Assembly: GCA_026018925.1 (NCBI GenBank)
Contig: JAKSZU010000004.1
Location: forward strand, 34,491,233 to 34,555,232
From: Tupaia tana
Lineage: Eukaryota > Chordata > Mammalia > Scandentia > Tupaiidae
Length of the DNA: 64,000 bases
Direction: 5' to 3'
Under the pieces are notes generated by a model. That model had not been told where the DNA came from. It searched no databases and saw only the letters and a list, made by a program, of their open reading frames with translations. How positions within the stretch are numbered: position 1 is the stretch's first letter; every line of letters begins with the position of its first letter. Both the position numbers and the translations under genes were made by a program. This document shows, one piece after another, positions 35,572-47,095 of this stretch.

Positions 35572-35829
35572 TTTTGAGAGTTTTTTTTGCTATAGGGTGC
35601 GTGCGCTCGCCAGACAGACAGAGAGAGACATAGAGACAGAAAGCGAGAAATCACCCCCCAGGGGGGATGGTCACGCCGCAATCCCTTCTCCTCCATTCTC
35701 CTCTTGGGATCTTGGGCACGCACGCACACGCGCCCGGCGTGAGTTTTAAGTCACCGGGTCTGGGACGCGAACCGCGGTTGACTACATGGGAGTCCAGCGA
35801 CATAGCCATTACGGTAACTGCTGGTTCCA
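35572..35829 (-). mobile_element. Young tRNA-SINE
   Basis: Exact TSD ttaaaagttaattttt at 35556-35571 and 35830-35845. Variant B box. Confidence 0.93.
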
Positions 35830-36149
35830 TTAAAAGTTAATTTTTCAGGTCAGGGACTTCAGGACTATGCAAGTGGAATAAATTTTAACCTCAAACCAAT
35901 TAAAATATTCATATTACAAAGTCTCAGGGGATGACTCTTTTTCCACCCAGAGCCTAGAATAAGACATAAATGATTCCTTAGTATCTCCCCATGACAATAG
36001 GGCCTTTTCCTTCTCTGTTTGTAATTTTATCATTCACTGAGGTGCTCAGCTCTATGTGGGGCTTGGACGCTTTTTGGATCTAATGCTGTTCTCATGTAGG
36101 CCCGAGACCTTGTCTCCTTCCCTCACATGTCTGTTAAGATTTAAATATT

Positions 36150-37550
36150 TTGCCTACCCAAGGTTAGAAGAACTTTCCAAGGAGCTTCAGTGTCAGCTCC
36201 TCACTTAACCCTCCATTTTCCTGTTTTGTCCTTGCCTTTAGCCAATGAAGATTTATCCTACTTTCTTCCAAACCTTACTATGCATTTAGAGGGCTTTTGC
36301 TCTGGTTTATTGAACACTTCTAGAGAATTCATAGAGAGTTGGGAGGTGATCCAGAATTCTTCCTGCTTCTACTCTTGCCCTGCCATTCCAGCTTTATAAC
36401 AACCAGTGTGATCTTCAGAAACACAAATCTTATCTCTTTCACTTGCATGTAATCCTTCGGTGGTTCTCATAGTTCCCTGTTCATTATGATACTGTTTTGT
36501 CAATATTTTTGCATACCCCACAGTCTTCCTTATTTCTTTTCTATAATCAGCACTCTTTTGTTTTGCGACGAACTCTTCCCATATTCCATATGGCCCTGGA
36601 GCTGTCAGTTATAGTACCCCCTTCTCATCTTTCTTCACTCTCCACTTCCATTATAGCTGTAGGGGTAGAAACATGGCCCAGGTTAGGCTAATTATTGTAC
36701 CACGTCTCTATGGATGTTCTGATTGGTCCAGTGAGTACATGAGTTACCCAAGATTTTCTCTTTCCTTTGGATCACAGGTTATAAGGATACAGTCCTGGTG
36801 AATGTCAGTGTCACTATTTTCCTACCAGAGTGACAGGTCCTGTCAGTACAAGAGAGAATGAAGTCAACTAAAAAGGAACAAGCAGAGACAATTAATTAGT
36901 AGAAAAGCAAATCTTGATGATACTGTTTGAGCTTCTGGATCTAGCCATCCCTGAAGCTTCCATTCCAGACTTTCTAATTATATGAAACTCCCTTCTTGCT
37001 TAAACTAATTTGCATTCAGTTTTTGTCACCTGTACCAAAGAGAAACATGACCAGGATAGGGCCAAATCCTTAACATGACATTCTATGGTCCTGTGTGATC
37101 TAGTTGTTGCCTGTTTCTCCACCTTTGCTGTGTACCACTTTCCCCCTCGATATAGAACTTCTATCAGTTTGTCAAATGTGCCAGGCTCCAAGTTGTCTAG
37201 GGCCCTCACACATATTCTCCTAAGTCGCTTTGCTTAGTTAATTCTGACACACCTTTCAGGAGTCTGCATCTAGATCGTGTCTTTAGGGGAGGCTTCTCTG
37301 GAGCTAGGGCCTCCCTTCTCTGTTTTATATACTCCTATATTGCCTGGTGCTTTTCCTTCTGAGCACTCGTCACAGTGTAATGACCACATTCTTTGTTTAC
37401 AATGAGATAATTCCTTGTCTACTGTCCATATTGTCTACTGGACTATAAGCTTCATATAGTTAGGGACCATTTGTCTTATTAATAATATCATTGTGTACTC
37501 TGCTAGTAAAGTGCTTCCAAATGAAAAAATATGAATGACTGAATACTTGA
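36150..37550 (+). repeat. L2 LINE, interrupted by an LTR
   Basis: L2 phrases at 36405-36480 (tgtgatcttcagaaacacaaatc, cggtggttctcatagttccc), then at 37062-37170 and 37290-37545 (ggaggcttctctggagc, ggactataagcttcatatag). The stretch at about 36640-37060 is a separate insertion. Confidence 0.65.
36640..37060 (+). mobile_element. Old LTR-type element
   Basis: ggttaggctaattattgtacc, gttctgattggtccagtgag, gaatgaagtcaac, gagcttctggatctagcc and the ending cttgcttaaactaatttgcattcagtttttgtcacc. This is the recurrent order of an old mammalian LTR-like repeat whose name I cannot fix. Confidence 0.55.
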
Positions 37551-38103
37551 CTGGGAAGAAGCCCATGCATCTGGTCTCTGGGCTGTGTTACTTGATAAGC
37601 TCTGGCAGTCCTGAGTCACCACATGACTGTGGAAGTCTTCCTGGGGCAGTAGAAAACCCAATGTGGAACCTAGTCAGGCATTCCACACCAAGGGAAACTG
37701 ACTCCCAGGAGATGGCAGTGTTAGGTAGTTTCTGGATCATCAAGGCTCCTAAATTCACTTCTCTGAGGCCCTTGGACCCGGACCCCTCAAGCCATGGAAG
37801 CTAAGTCCATGGCTCTTTGAAAGAGCTGTGTGGGCTCAAAGCAGCTCTTTCTTTATTCCAGAGACCAACACCTCCCAGTCCAAGATAAATACCCTTCTCC
37901 CCCTCCCTGTCACCACACTGATGGATCTGGTTTGGTTCTCTGTTCAGAAACTCCATCTTTCCAAGAATACCTCAAAAGCTTCTTGTCAGCCTTTAAGCCT
38001 TACAGTCTCTTAGGAGAGAAGAGTCAGGACACAGTGACAGTATCTCCAGGGGCAGTAGAAGAATCTGCCCACTCATGTGTCTCTCACATCCTGAGGTTGT
38101 TAC
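37551..38103. other. Unnamed intergenic DNA
   Basis: No repeat family assigned. ggggcagtagaa occurs twice (37642, 38050) without wider similarity. Confidence 0.45.
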
Positions 38104-38280
38104 CTGCCATAAACCGCCTTCTTGCTTAAACTGATTTGCATTAGGTTTTTGTCACATGTAATAAAAACAAACAGACAAACAAAAATGCGTAACCAGGATA
38201 GGGTCAAATCCTTAACATGACACTCGAACGTCCTGTGTGATCCAGTTATGCCTACTTCTCTCCCTCGCCATATACCAGTG
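38104..38280 (+). repeat. Second copy of LTR-end/L2 junction
   Basis: ccttcttgcttaaactgatttgcatt then aaccaggatagggtcaaatcc and gtcctgtgtgatccag. Parallels 36990-37105 in the same order and orientation. A (AAAC)-type insert sits at 38160-38187. Confidence 0.8.
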
Positions 38281-38309
38281 CAAAATAGCACAACTACTAA
38301 CACAAACCC

Positions 38310-38495
38310 ACAGGTAGGCAGTCCCGTCAAAATCCTAGCTCTGTCCCTGTGTGACCCTGGGTAACCCCCTTCCCTTCTCAATAGAAGCATGCTGGTATCT
38401 ACTTCTCAGGCTTGTGCTGGGTGATGAAGCCAGCAGTATGGAGACCACCTATCCCATTCCTGGAGCACAGTTAGGTGCTTAATAAACAGCAGTTC
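38310..38495 (+). repeat. MIR SINE relic
   Basis: aaaatcctagctctgtccctgtgtgaccctggg ... cacagttaggtgcttaataaacagc. Confidence 0.7.
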
Positions 38496-39190
38496 TCTCC
38501 CCTTTCCACCTCCCTCTCCAAGCTCCACCACCACTGGCGGGCAGAAAACTTATGAGAAAGCCTCCACAGCAGGTTTTTACTAGCAAAGGTCTAAAAACAA
38601 CAACCTTCTTTACTTCCCCAAGCACTTTCTTATCCCCAGGGTGACTGTAAAGGCAGATTAAAAAGCGCCCATGGTCATTGAAACGTGCCCAGTCAGATAA
38701 TCCATGTTGCCAGTCCCATCCATGTGAGCTGGGCTGCTCTCACTGCTCCCATCTTTGGGGAACAAGGTGTTCCTGGGAATCCTGTGGTTCGCCCTGGCCC
38801 AGAGGCCTTGGCCCCTTTTCAGTTCCTTTCTTTCTTTTGTGGTAGAGCATCTGAGCCATAGCCCGTTTTGGCCCTGGAGCTAAGCCCTTATCTCTGTGCT
38901 GTGTGAGCCCCATTCCTGCCATGTCAGAACCCATTAGAGACCACTCTGCTGAGGCTTTTGAAGGGGTAATCAGTTTGTAGAGGGAGGGGGCTGTGCCAAG
39001 CTAGGCCAGATGGAGCAAGTAATGAAGGCCCCAGATTAATCTTGCTTGTCTCTTTTTTTCCAGTATGAAGGCCTAACCCAAGAGCTTGGCAGTCTCAAGA
39101 TAAATTATACTTGTCAGCTTCAAAGCACAAGTTGCCTTCCAAGCCAGCATGTTTGTGCTTTCTCATTCTCTCTCCTCACCTCCCTCTCTC
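38496..39190. other. Unique intergenic DNA
   Basis: Nothing named in 38496-39190. The tttttccag at 39054-39062 could mimic an acceptor, but no coding homology follows it. Confidence 0.5.
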
Positions 39191-39194
39191 CTGA

Positions 39195-39241
<47 letters not shown>
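39195..39241. repeat. (AAT)n microsatellite
   Basis: About 15 perfect aat units. No SINE head lies immediately beside it, but ctctctcctgaa precedes it as at a truncated SINE tail. Confidence 0.95.
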
Positions 39242-39242
<1 letters not shown>

Positions 39243-39407
39243 CTGGAGTAAAAACTGGGGTGAATATGAAATGTTATGACATTTTTGCATCATCGTAATG
39301 CTAAGAGCTTCCACTGGGCAGTCACTGTGTACTAGACAATGTACTGGGTCTTCTCTATGCATTTAACTCATTTTTTTTCCTCATCTAAACCCTGCAAGAT
39401 ATTAGAG

Positions 39408-39826
39408 GACTTGTCAAAAGTTCGTGAATGATGATTATTATTAAAAAGCTATGCATGGGGACCAGCAGTTAGCATAATGGCTATGTCGCTGGACTCCCAC
39501 GTAGTTGACTGCGGTTCGAGTCCCGGACCCGGCGGCTTAAACTCACGCCGGGCGCGTGTGCGTGCGTGCCCAAGATCCCGAGAGGAGAATGGAGGAGAAG
39601 GGATTGCGGCGTGGCCATCCCCCCTGGGGGGTGATTTCTTGCTTTCTGTCTAGAGAGAAATCTGTCTCTCTGTCTGTCTGGCAAGCGCACATGCCCTATA
39701 GCGAAAAAACCTCTCCAAAAAAAAAAAAAAAACTATGCATGAATTTCCTTTTTTTTCCCATCTTGTACCAAAATAAAGTCATATTTTAATTCCCTTTTCC
39801 CCTAACTTTTTGAAATCTCTTTATAC
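39408..39826. mobile_element. Mariner-like MITE split by a SINE
   Basis: Left arm tgtcaaaagttcgtg...aaagctatgcatg, right arm actatgcatgaattt, caccaaa-type core (gtaccaaaataaagtc) and aactttttgaaatctc. The SINE occupies 39458-39726. Confidence 0.8.
39458..39726 (+). mobile_element. Young tRNA-SINE in a MITE
   Basis: TSD aaaaagctatgcatg (39443-39457) and aaaaaactatgcatg (39727-39741). It keeps the canonical ggttcgagtcc B box. A small tagagagaaatctg insertion disrupts the CT stretch. Confidence 0.93.
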
Positions 39827-39970
39827 TAATATTCCATTTTACAGATTAGGAAACAGGTTCAGAGAGAATTACTATTCAGGGTCATAGAATTATTAAGCTG
39901 TAGAGGAAGGATTCAAACCTAGGTTAATGTTACTCCCGTTATCACACTATACACATCCTTTCTTTTTTAT

Positions 39971-40225
39971 GTTTTTTTTTTTTTCCTCTAAATTTGCTAG
40001 GGGGCATGTGTGTTCTCCAGAGACAAACAGAAAATAAGTGAGAAGGCATTTGATGGGGCATGATCACACCACAATCCCTTCTCTTCCATTTCTCCTTTTA
40101 GGATTTTGGGTGTATATGTGCACACACACATATGCCTGGCCTGTTTTTCAAGACAAGGGGTCCAGAACTTGCACTGTGCTGTTGGCCATGTGGAATCCAG
40201 CCACCGTAACCACCATGCCACAGCC
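39971..40225 (-). mobile_element. Old tRNA-SINE
   Basis: tttttttcctctaaatttgctagggggcatg to ccgtaaccaccatgccacagcc. Confidence 0.75.
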
Positions 40226-42640
40226 TTTCATCTTTGGAGCTGTTAATCTCTGACATGTCTTTGCCTGAAGGAGAGTCCCACTTTCAAGCCAAGAACACAG
40301 TATCTTGCTTCTTCTCATTGTTAACAATTCTCCCTGGAGTCTTGGGCTGAGAGTAACAGGGTAAGGATTTAGTTCCCAGAAAAGCATTTCCTGAGATGTA
40401 CTTTACATAACCTCAGTCTTTGAGATATGTGGGAACAAAGATCCTGTGGTTAAATAGATTTGGGAATTACTACATAGAACTGATTTCTCCTAGAATCATA
40501 AGGCTTATGAGTGGGCAAGAAGTTCTTCAAGTAAAGAAATGCAATGAACTTTGTTGCAGCCATTGTTTCCACAAAGTATTTGACCCAGTTTTGTTTTTCA
40601 GCACACACCTAGAGACATCTAGGAAATGGCCCTCAGAAACCAGTGCTAGAGCCTTGCCATTTCAAAGCCTGCATTTGGATCAGCACAGCACTGCCACCTG
40701 GGAGTTGGCTAGAAATGCAGAATCTTAGGCCACACCCTAGACCCCGTGAATTCCTGTGCGATTTGAAGGCACTTCCGTTTGAGAAGCATGGCTCCAGACT
40801 AGCATAACCAAACTAAGGTCAGGAGACTGGTTACTCATGAAGTAGAGGCATCATTCAGCAACCCAAGTTTTTGGATGATGTGAACATTTTTGTACATTTG
40901 GAAAACTGAATTAGAAAGGAGGGACCAGTTAGTTTTTTCCTCTGCCCAAAGAGCTCTGGTACCATAACTAAACCTAAACATGACACGAAGAACAGAATAC
41001 TACATTCCACTAGGACACTGGCCTACCTAAAAGTTTTGGTAATTTTCCTTAAGGGGAGTTAGCTCTATGAACTACGGTTTTACCATGATTTCCTACATGC
41101 TGCTGTAGAACTGAACTGTCATTTTGATTAAAAATTGTACAGACACTCAATATGAACCAGATGGCCATCCCACTATCCACCATACTTATAGCCTTCTCTC
41201 CCCAACTCCTGCCCTGTATTTCCTGCTAGTGCTCCCCATTGGTTGAACCCAGCTAGAATGAATCCTGTGGGCAGAGAGGTCTGAGAAATGTTCCCAAGGC
41301 CTGCCAGATGAGACTCAGACTAGAGCAGAGATGTACAGGCATATGCTAGAAACAAGACTGGCACAAGGCCCTGGCACTTATGTGAATGAGGACACCAGAT
41401 AATTTCCTTCCTTGGGAACAGGACTGCCACAGAGAGCAAAGGTAATCTAGTTGGGAGAGAAAGAGAACTCTAATGGATGAGAGAAGAGCCACAGGGAAAG
41501 AATGGAGCATGACTCGCCAGCCTTGCTGGACTGAAGCCTGTCTCTTGTCTTTGACTTCTGCATGCTTCCTGCACATCCAGCCATCGCACTGTGATGATGC
41601 GATGTGCGACCCAGCCATCGCACAAAGCCCTGCTGTGGGCAGTTTCTGGTATCCATTCAGACCACCTCTTCTGCTCACATACACCCAACCTCCCTGTCAC
41701 ATGTTCTCTCTCAGGCTCTCCGACTCTTAGTTCCAGAGACTTAAGCTTCTGGAACCAGCTTCAGGCCACTCTCATTAAGGAGGTTTAGGATATTCTTCTT
41801 TGATTCTGGCCCCAGACCCTCTCCTGGATCTGTTTGCCAAGTCTTCCATTATTCATGTTTTCAAAGGCTGATGTAAGCCACTGTCAAGAGGAGGGTCAGA
41901 ATGTCCAAGTTCCTATAGGAGGATCTGTATTTTCAGGGCATTTTAAGTCTTGGTCTCACATGGAGACCAAGGCATTTTAATTATCTTAACCAGCAGGATG
42001 ATGTAGCAAGCAATTATTGAATGACTGCTGTGTGTTTGGGATTATATTAAATATAAGATGCCTAGACAAAAGCATATACCTTTTTTCCAGGTATTAATAA
42101 TTCTCAAAGTCCACTGAGACATTAACTGTCTACCTTTCTCCCTTCTTTTCCTCCTTCCTCATATATAATAGAGGCTAACTAGGGTGAATAGGGTATGTCA
42201 TATACCTATTAAACCATCCATCCAAACCCTGTCTTATTAACATAGATGATTATTTTTTCTCACCCTAAGTAGGTTGTTAACTCTGATATCAAATTAGATC
42301 TGTTTGGTGCTTGGGTGTCAGGTCTTTCTCATGGGAATTTGGGGGGCCCAGTGTGTTGACATCAAGTTTTAGGGCCTAAAAATCAGAATCAGTTACAGAA
42401 TTCTCACCACAGTATTCAGCTCTACAGATCACTAGAAGGGTTGAGATGGGTTCTTGGAGTTATTGAAATGATTTCAATAGGTGCCTGAACAGAAGCAGGG
42501 TGTCAGGATCTTGGCAGAAATGAAATGGAATGAGTGTAAAGAAAAGAGGAACTGGGGGAAAGTATGGTGTTGTGGGGGAATTGTGTCCCCCCAGAAAGAT
42601 GTTAAAGTTCTAATCCTCTACCTCAGAGCAACATTATTTG
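40226..42640. other. Largely unique intergenic DNA
   Basis: Apart from the MER5-like relic at 40635, a weak antisense L2/MIR trace at 42010-42060 and the LTR start near 42570, I recognise nothing in this 2.4-kb SINE-free block. The frames at 41346-41788 have no homology I know. Confidence 0.5.
40635..40795 (+). mobile_element. MER5-like hAT MITE relic
   Basis: gccacctgggagttggctagaaatgcagaatc, ttaggccacaccctagacc and ccgtttgagaagcatgg match the MER5A/B pattern. Confidence 0.75.
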
Positions 42641-43315
42641 AAAATGGGCCTAGGGAACCAGCAGTTAGCATAATGGCTATGTTGCTGGACTCCCATGTAG
42701 TCGACCGCGGTTCGCGTCCCGGACCCGGTGGCTTAAAACTCATGCCAGGCGCATGTGCGTACGTGCCCAAGATCCCGAGAGGAGAATGGAGGAGAAGGGA
42801 TTGCGGCGTGGCCATCCCCCCTGGGGAGTGATTTCTCGCTTTCTGTCTCTCTGTCTCTCTGTCTGTCTGGTGAGCGCACGCGCCCTATAGCGAAAACCTC
42901 TAAAAAAAAAAAAAAGAAAGAAAAAGAAAAAAAAGAAAAAGAAAATGGGCCCTTCACAGAAGTAACCAAGTTAAAATGAAGTCGTTAGGGTGGGCCCTAA
43001 TCCAATGTGACTGGTGTCCTTATGTAAAGAGGAAATTTCAACAGAGAGGTAGACACTCACAGAAGGACACCACGCAAAAAGCCGGCAGAGACTGAGGCAC
43101 TGTATCTACAAGCTAAGGAATACCAAAACTTGCTAGGAAACCACCAGAAGCTAGGAGAGAGATATAGAATAAATTCTTCCTCATGGCCCACAGAAGGGAC
43201 TAACCTTTCTAATACCATCATCTCAGACTTCTGACTTCCAGAAGTGTGTTGTTCTAAGTCAGTCAATTATGGGAGTTTTGTTATAGCACACTAGAAAACT
43301 GATGCATATAGGATA
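42565..43315 (+). mobile_element. MLT1-type solo LTR split by a SINE
   Basis: gggggaattgtgtcccccc, cctcagagcaacattatttgaaaatgggcc [SINE] then agggtgggccctaatccaatg, tgactggtgtccttatg and gttatagcacactagaaaactgatgc. Classic MaLR order. No internal coding region. Confidence 0.88.
42651..42940 (+). mobile_element. Young tRNA-SINE in an LTR
   Basis: TSD gaaaatgggcc at 42640-42650 and 42941-42951. Variant B box ggttcgcgtcc. A-tail with (AAAAG)n. Confidence 0.93.
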
Positions 43316-43580
43316 CATTGGAGTACTCCAAGGCTCTGTTGTGGACCTCTGTTTTTCCTTAACTAAGGAGTATCATCCAGTTCCTTGGCTTTAAAATCAT
43401 CTCTAAATTAATAAATTCTAAATTTAGGCCTCAACCAGTAGGTTCTCCCCAGAACTTCAAGTTTCTCTATATCCCATTGTCTAATTTTGTTTACTTGGTT
43501 ATCTTTTAGGCATCTCAAATTAAGGTAGCTTAACACAGAAATCTTGATCACCTGCACTCTATGATCATCCTATTTTTAAC

Positions 43581-44165
43581 CTGGTTAAATTTTATGTGTC
43601 AATTTGACGGGGCTATAGGGTTCCCAGATATTTGGTCAGTCATTATTTCTGGGTATCTCTGAAGGGGTGTTTCAGTATGAGAATAAAATTTGAATCTTGA
43701 GACTAAGTAAAGTCAATTGCTCTCTATTATGGGTGGGTTTTCGTCAATCTACTGAAGGTCTGAATAGAATAAAAGACTGAGTTAAGAAGGACTTCTTTCT
43801 CTCCATCTAACTGTTTTTGAGCTAAAACATTGTTCTTCTGTCTCTGAACTTGGACTTAAACTGGAATTTATGTGAGTGACTCCCTGGTTCTCAGGCCTTC
43901 AGTATAACATTGGCTATTCTTAGTGTCCATCTTTCCAATGATAGATCTTGGACTCCTCAGCCTCCATCATCACATGAGCCAGTTCCTTTTGGTGAATCAT
44001 ATAGAAGAGGTTTTCAAAAAGTTCATGGAAAATATCTATGCTATTAATTTCAAAATTTTTTATACCGAAATAACTTGTACTTTATATTTTTCCCCACAAG
44101 CTATTTAAAATCCACTTATAGATATATATTCATTTCTCTAGAGAACACAGACGAATAGACCTGAT
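43581..44165 (+). mobile_element. MLT2/ERVL-type solo LTR
   Basis: gttaaattttatgtgtcaatttgacggggc, cagatatttggtcag, gggtgggttttcgtcaatc, cttctcagcctccatcatcacatgagccag-type motif, and near the end ttctctagagaacacagacg. A MITE interrupts it at 44003-44120. No internal coding region. Confidence 0.82.
44003..44120. mobile_element. Mariner-like MITE in the LTR
   Basis: ggttttcaaaaagttcatgg ... taccgaaataacttgtac ... aagctatttaaaatcc. The right TIR is degraded. Confidence 0.75.
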
Positions 44166-44974
44166 TTTTCCCATCTAAATGAATAATTGGCAGGCATCCA
44201 GATGCTCAACCAAGAGTCTAGGAGTTATCCTTCATTTCTTTCTATCCAGTGCATCTGAGAATGCTTTCAACTCAACCTCAAAAACATATCCTAAAACTCT
44301 TCGCCTTTCTCTTCTCCACTGGTGCCACCATAATCCAACACCATCATCTTCCACCCAGATTTCAGCTATGTCTTCTGCTGGCCATTTCTGCTGCTTGGGT
44401 TCTTGCTTCATCACCATTTTCCACATAGCAGCCCAAGTGAACTTTTAAAACAATATCCCCTGTTTAAACCCTTTAATGGCTTCACAATACACTTAGAATA
44501 AAGTGTTTTGTTTTGTTTGTTTGTTTGTTTGTTTGTTTCAAAACCCTTTCCACTCACCCTCTGGGCCAATATTTTCACAACTGTCTCCTTAACATTCAGA
44601 TCTATGTAAACACCACCTCCTCAGGGAAGCTTTCCCTGACCAGTCAATCTGAAGTAGCTGCTAATCATTATTGTATTACCATATTGCAGTTGTCAGAATG
44701 AGTAGTATCTACCACTAGCAAACAATTTATTGTTTTTGTTTGTTCATTTATTTATTGATTGATGCCTCCTTAGAAGAACATGAACTTCTTGAAAGAGAGA
44801 TAGAGACACGCAAAGTCTATCTTCTTCATTATTCTATATCCAGTCCCTAAAACAAGGCTAGAACCATGGAGGGTATGCAATGTGCATTTATTGAATGCCT
44901 AGTGTGTATCTGAGATATATGTTCATTTCTCTCTCAACTATGTGGCTGTATTTGCTTGGTTTAAAAATATAGGA

Positions 44975-45191
44975 TTAAGCAGTGATGACTCCACGGTGTA
45001 CAAGTGATACACTGCTCCACAGAAGTAGGCTCCCATATAGTGACCACAGCTCAAACTTCTGGCCCTCTCCTCTCAAACACACTGGGCATGTGCACTAGTG
45101 CCCACGATCTCATGTGTTGGAGGTCTAGAGAAAGAGGATCTCAAGACCAAATCTTGTGGAGAGTACTCCTTTCTGTATTTGTGTGCGTGTG

Positions 45192-45222
<31 letters not shown>

Positions 45223-45255
45223 CTCACATGTGCATACTCTCTATTACAAATAACT
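44975..45255 (+). mobile_element. Old tRNA-SINE with expanded (TG)n
   Basis: gtgatgactccacggtgtacaag head, then actgggcatgtgcactagtgcccacg. The (TG)n at 45181-45222 occupies the CT/GT-rich tail. Confidence 0.55.
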
Positions 45256-45289
45256 ATATATTAAGAAATTATAACACTGGATAGACATT

Positions 45290-45850
45290 GGTTCCTGGTA
45301 TATAGTTGATATTTGTATCAGCACTCCTGCTGTCCCATGACACATGCCCTTTGACCACTTTTGATTCCAGCTGCAGCTGTGATGGGCAGTTCTGGGCATG
45401 CTGCTCACTCTGCTTCCTTAGGGATTTTGGAAAAGGAAGAGATGGGAAGGAAAGAGAAGGAAAGGGAGGGAAGGGAGAGAAGTGGAGGGAGAGGGAAGGG
45501 AAAAAGAAAAGGAAGGAAATTGAAGGGAGAAAAAGACCCATGCACAGCCAAACTGGCGAGTTTGTGCCCCTGGTACAACCCTCAACAAATGGGAGATGGG
45601 AGTTCATGAATAAAAAGCCTCCAGTCTTCCAGTAGAACTACCTTGAGGTATACTCCACAAGAATCCTCAAGGATTCTCCTACAGAAGTGACCATAGTTGC
45701 CCACTAGCTCTCTCTCTGTTGGCTCTTCCTCCTCTGTCTTACTCTCCCAGCCCCCTCCCTTCTGCTTCCTGGCTCACCTCTCAAATAAACTACCTGCATC
45801 CAAGTCTTTGTCCTGGATTCTGCTTTCAAGGGTACTCAAACTAAGATAAT
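45290..45850 (+). mobile_element. Probable old solo LTR
   Basis: aaactggcgagtttgtgcccc, gggagttcatgaataaaaagcc, ttgaggtatactccac, gttgcccactagctc, then aataaactacctgcatccaag and ggtactcaaactaagata. The order fits an ERVL/MaLR-like LTR with an AATAAA near its end. Confidence 0.6.
45428..45533 (+). repeat. Polypurine tract
   Basis: About 105 bp almost entirely A/G, with ggaagggaggg-like blocks, interrupted by a few T residues. Lies inside the LTR relic. Confidence 0.9.
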
Positions 45851-46914
45851 GCTTAATAGTTTTTGAGTGCATGAACAATTCATTTGTAGTAGGCATTTTC
45901 AAAGCAATTTAAGAAGCATTCCCTACCATGTACTTGGAAAACATTAAAAGCTATTCTCAACTGCTTGTACAACCTATAGATGTATATGTTTTTGTTATGG
46001 TGTCACATGGACAAGAAAAAGAGTTCTCGGTTTGTATGAATAATATCAATTTACAAAAGAATAACTTAAATTTGCATACTTAAACTTCCCAAGGTGCTTT
46101 CTGTCTCATGGGATTAATTTTCCTGTTAGTCTCTAGATATCCCAGTCTGTGTGACCTTGACCAAAACATTTCCCTTCAAGTTCTTCCTGCATACAAAATG
46201 AGTGGGCTAGACAGATATTTTCCGAAGTAGATTTTAGCACCGAGATTCACTAGGTCTACATGCAAGACTAGATTGTATTTGCTAAGGTCAAACACAATCC
46301 TGTTTAGAGGCAGGGGCATACTTCTGATCAGAAGCAAATATATCACAAGTCTAGTGAGACCTACACTTCAGGGTTCCTCAGTCACACTGGCCACTTCCCA
46401 GGCCCTGAGAAGGGCCATGGTTATGTACTTCTGTGGCCACAAGCTTTTGTAAAGTATACAATGGTAATACCGCTTTCAGTTATTTTTCTGGACGAAAGTC
46501 CCCGAATTCATATTAGCTTCGGGCTGTATAGCCTGAATCCACCCCTGGCCTCATCCTGTGCCGTGGGTAAATTCTGTTGCGGCTTCACTCTGCGGTCACA
46601 ATCTAGCTGCAGAAACTGTAGCCTGAGTGATGCAGGTGGAGAACTGCAGTCTTTTCTCTATCCACAGATTTGTCATGTAAGTAAACAATGGGCTCAGATT
46701 TCAAAATAACTCTATCTTCAAAGTCCCTGAATTAAGGTCCTTGAGCTGCTGAAATATCACTTGGCTTTTAAAATCAAGGCAGCTCCAAATTCTTTCTGGC
46801 CTGTTTTGTGTTCATTTAGAAACCTTAATTAGCACGCTTTCCCCTTGACAACTTCTATCTCCCTGAAAGTGGTTTTAACAAATGATCCTCAGTTTTAAAA
46901 TAGAAATAATATGT
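45851..46914. other. Mostly unique intergenic DNA
   Basis: A MIR-like patch is at 46145-46240 (ctgtgtgaccttgaccaaaac...aaaatgagtgggctag). Otherwise nothing recognised. Confidence 0.5.
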
Positions 46915-47000
46915 TGGGCGAACTTTGTAGCTTGGTGGTTACGGGAGCTGGCTTCCACATGGCTGACTGCATAATCTGAATCCACAGTAGCTTGATAAAT
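46915..47000 (+). mobile_element. 3'-truncated tRNA-SINE head
   Basis: gggcgaactttgtagcttggtggttacggg, gctgactgcataatctgaatcc. The body is missing. Confidence 0.6.
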
Positions 47001-47095
47001 AGAAACAATAATGAGAATTATAATAATGATAATATCTCTCTCAGAGGTGACTGGAAGATTAAATGAGGATTTGGATGTAAAGGATGTGGCAAATG

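Larger units (their letters stand above)
39275..39960 (-). repeat. MIR relic, doubly interrupted
   Basis: Antisense MIR 39300-39407 (gggcagtcactgtgtactagac, atttaactcattt, aaccctgcaagatatta) resumes at 39827 (ccattttacagattaggaaacagg ... cttatcacactat-type end). A MITE lies between the two parts. Confidence 0.8.
43340..44900 (+). repeat. L2 LINE split by an LTR
   Basis: 43440-43580 (taggcatctcaaattaagg) continues directly at 44185 (gtctaggagttatccttcatttc, tggcttcacaatacacttag, tcctcagggaagctttccctgacc, attgaatgcctag). The LTR at 43581-44165 interrupts it. A (TTTG)n expansion is at 44509-44540. Confidence 0.8.

Noticed and set aside
39040..39120. Exon-like start after tttttccag at 39062 (YEGLTQELGS...)
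   Set aside because: Short frame with no known homology, which soon runs into an (AAT)n tract; no donor with coding support.
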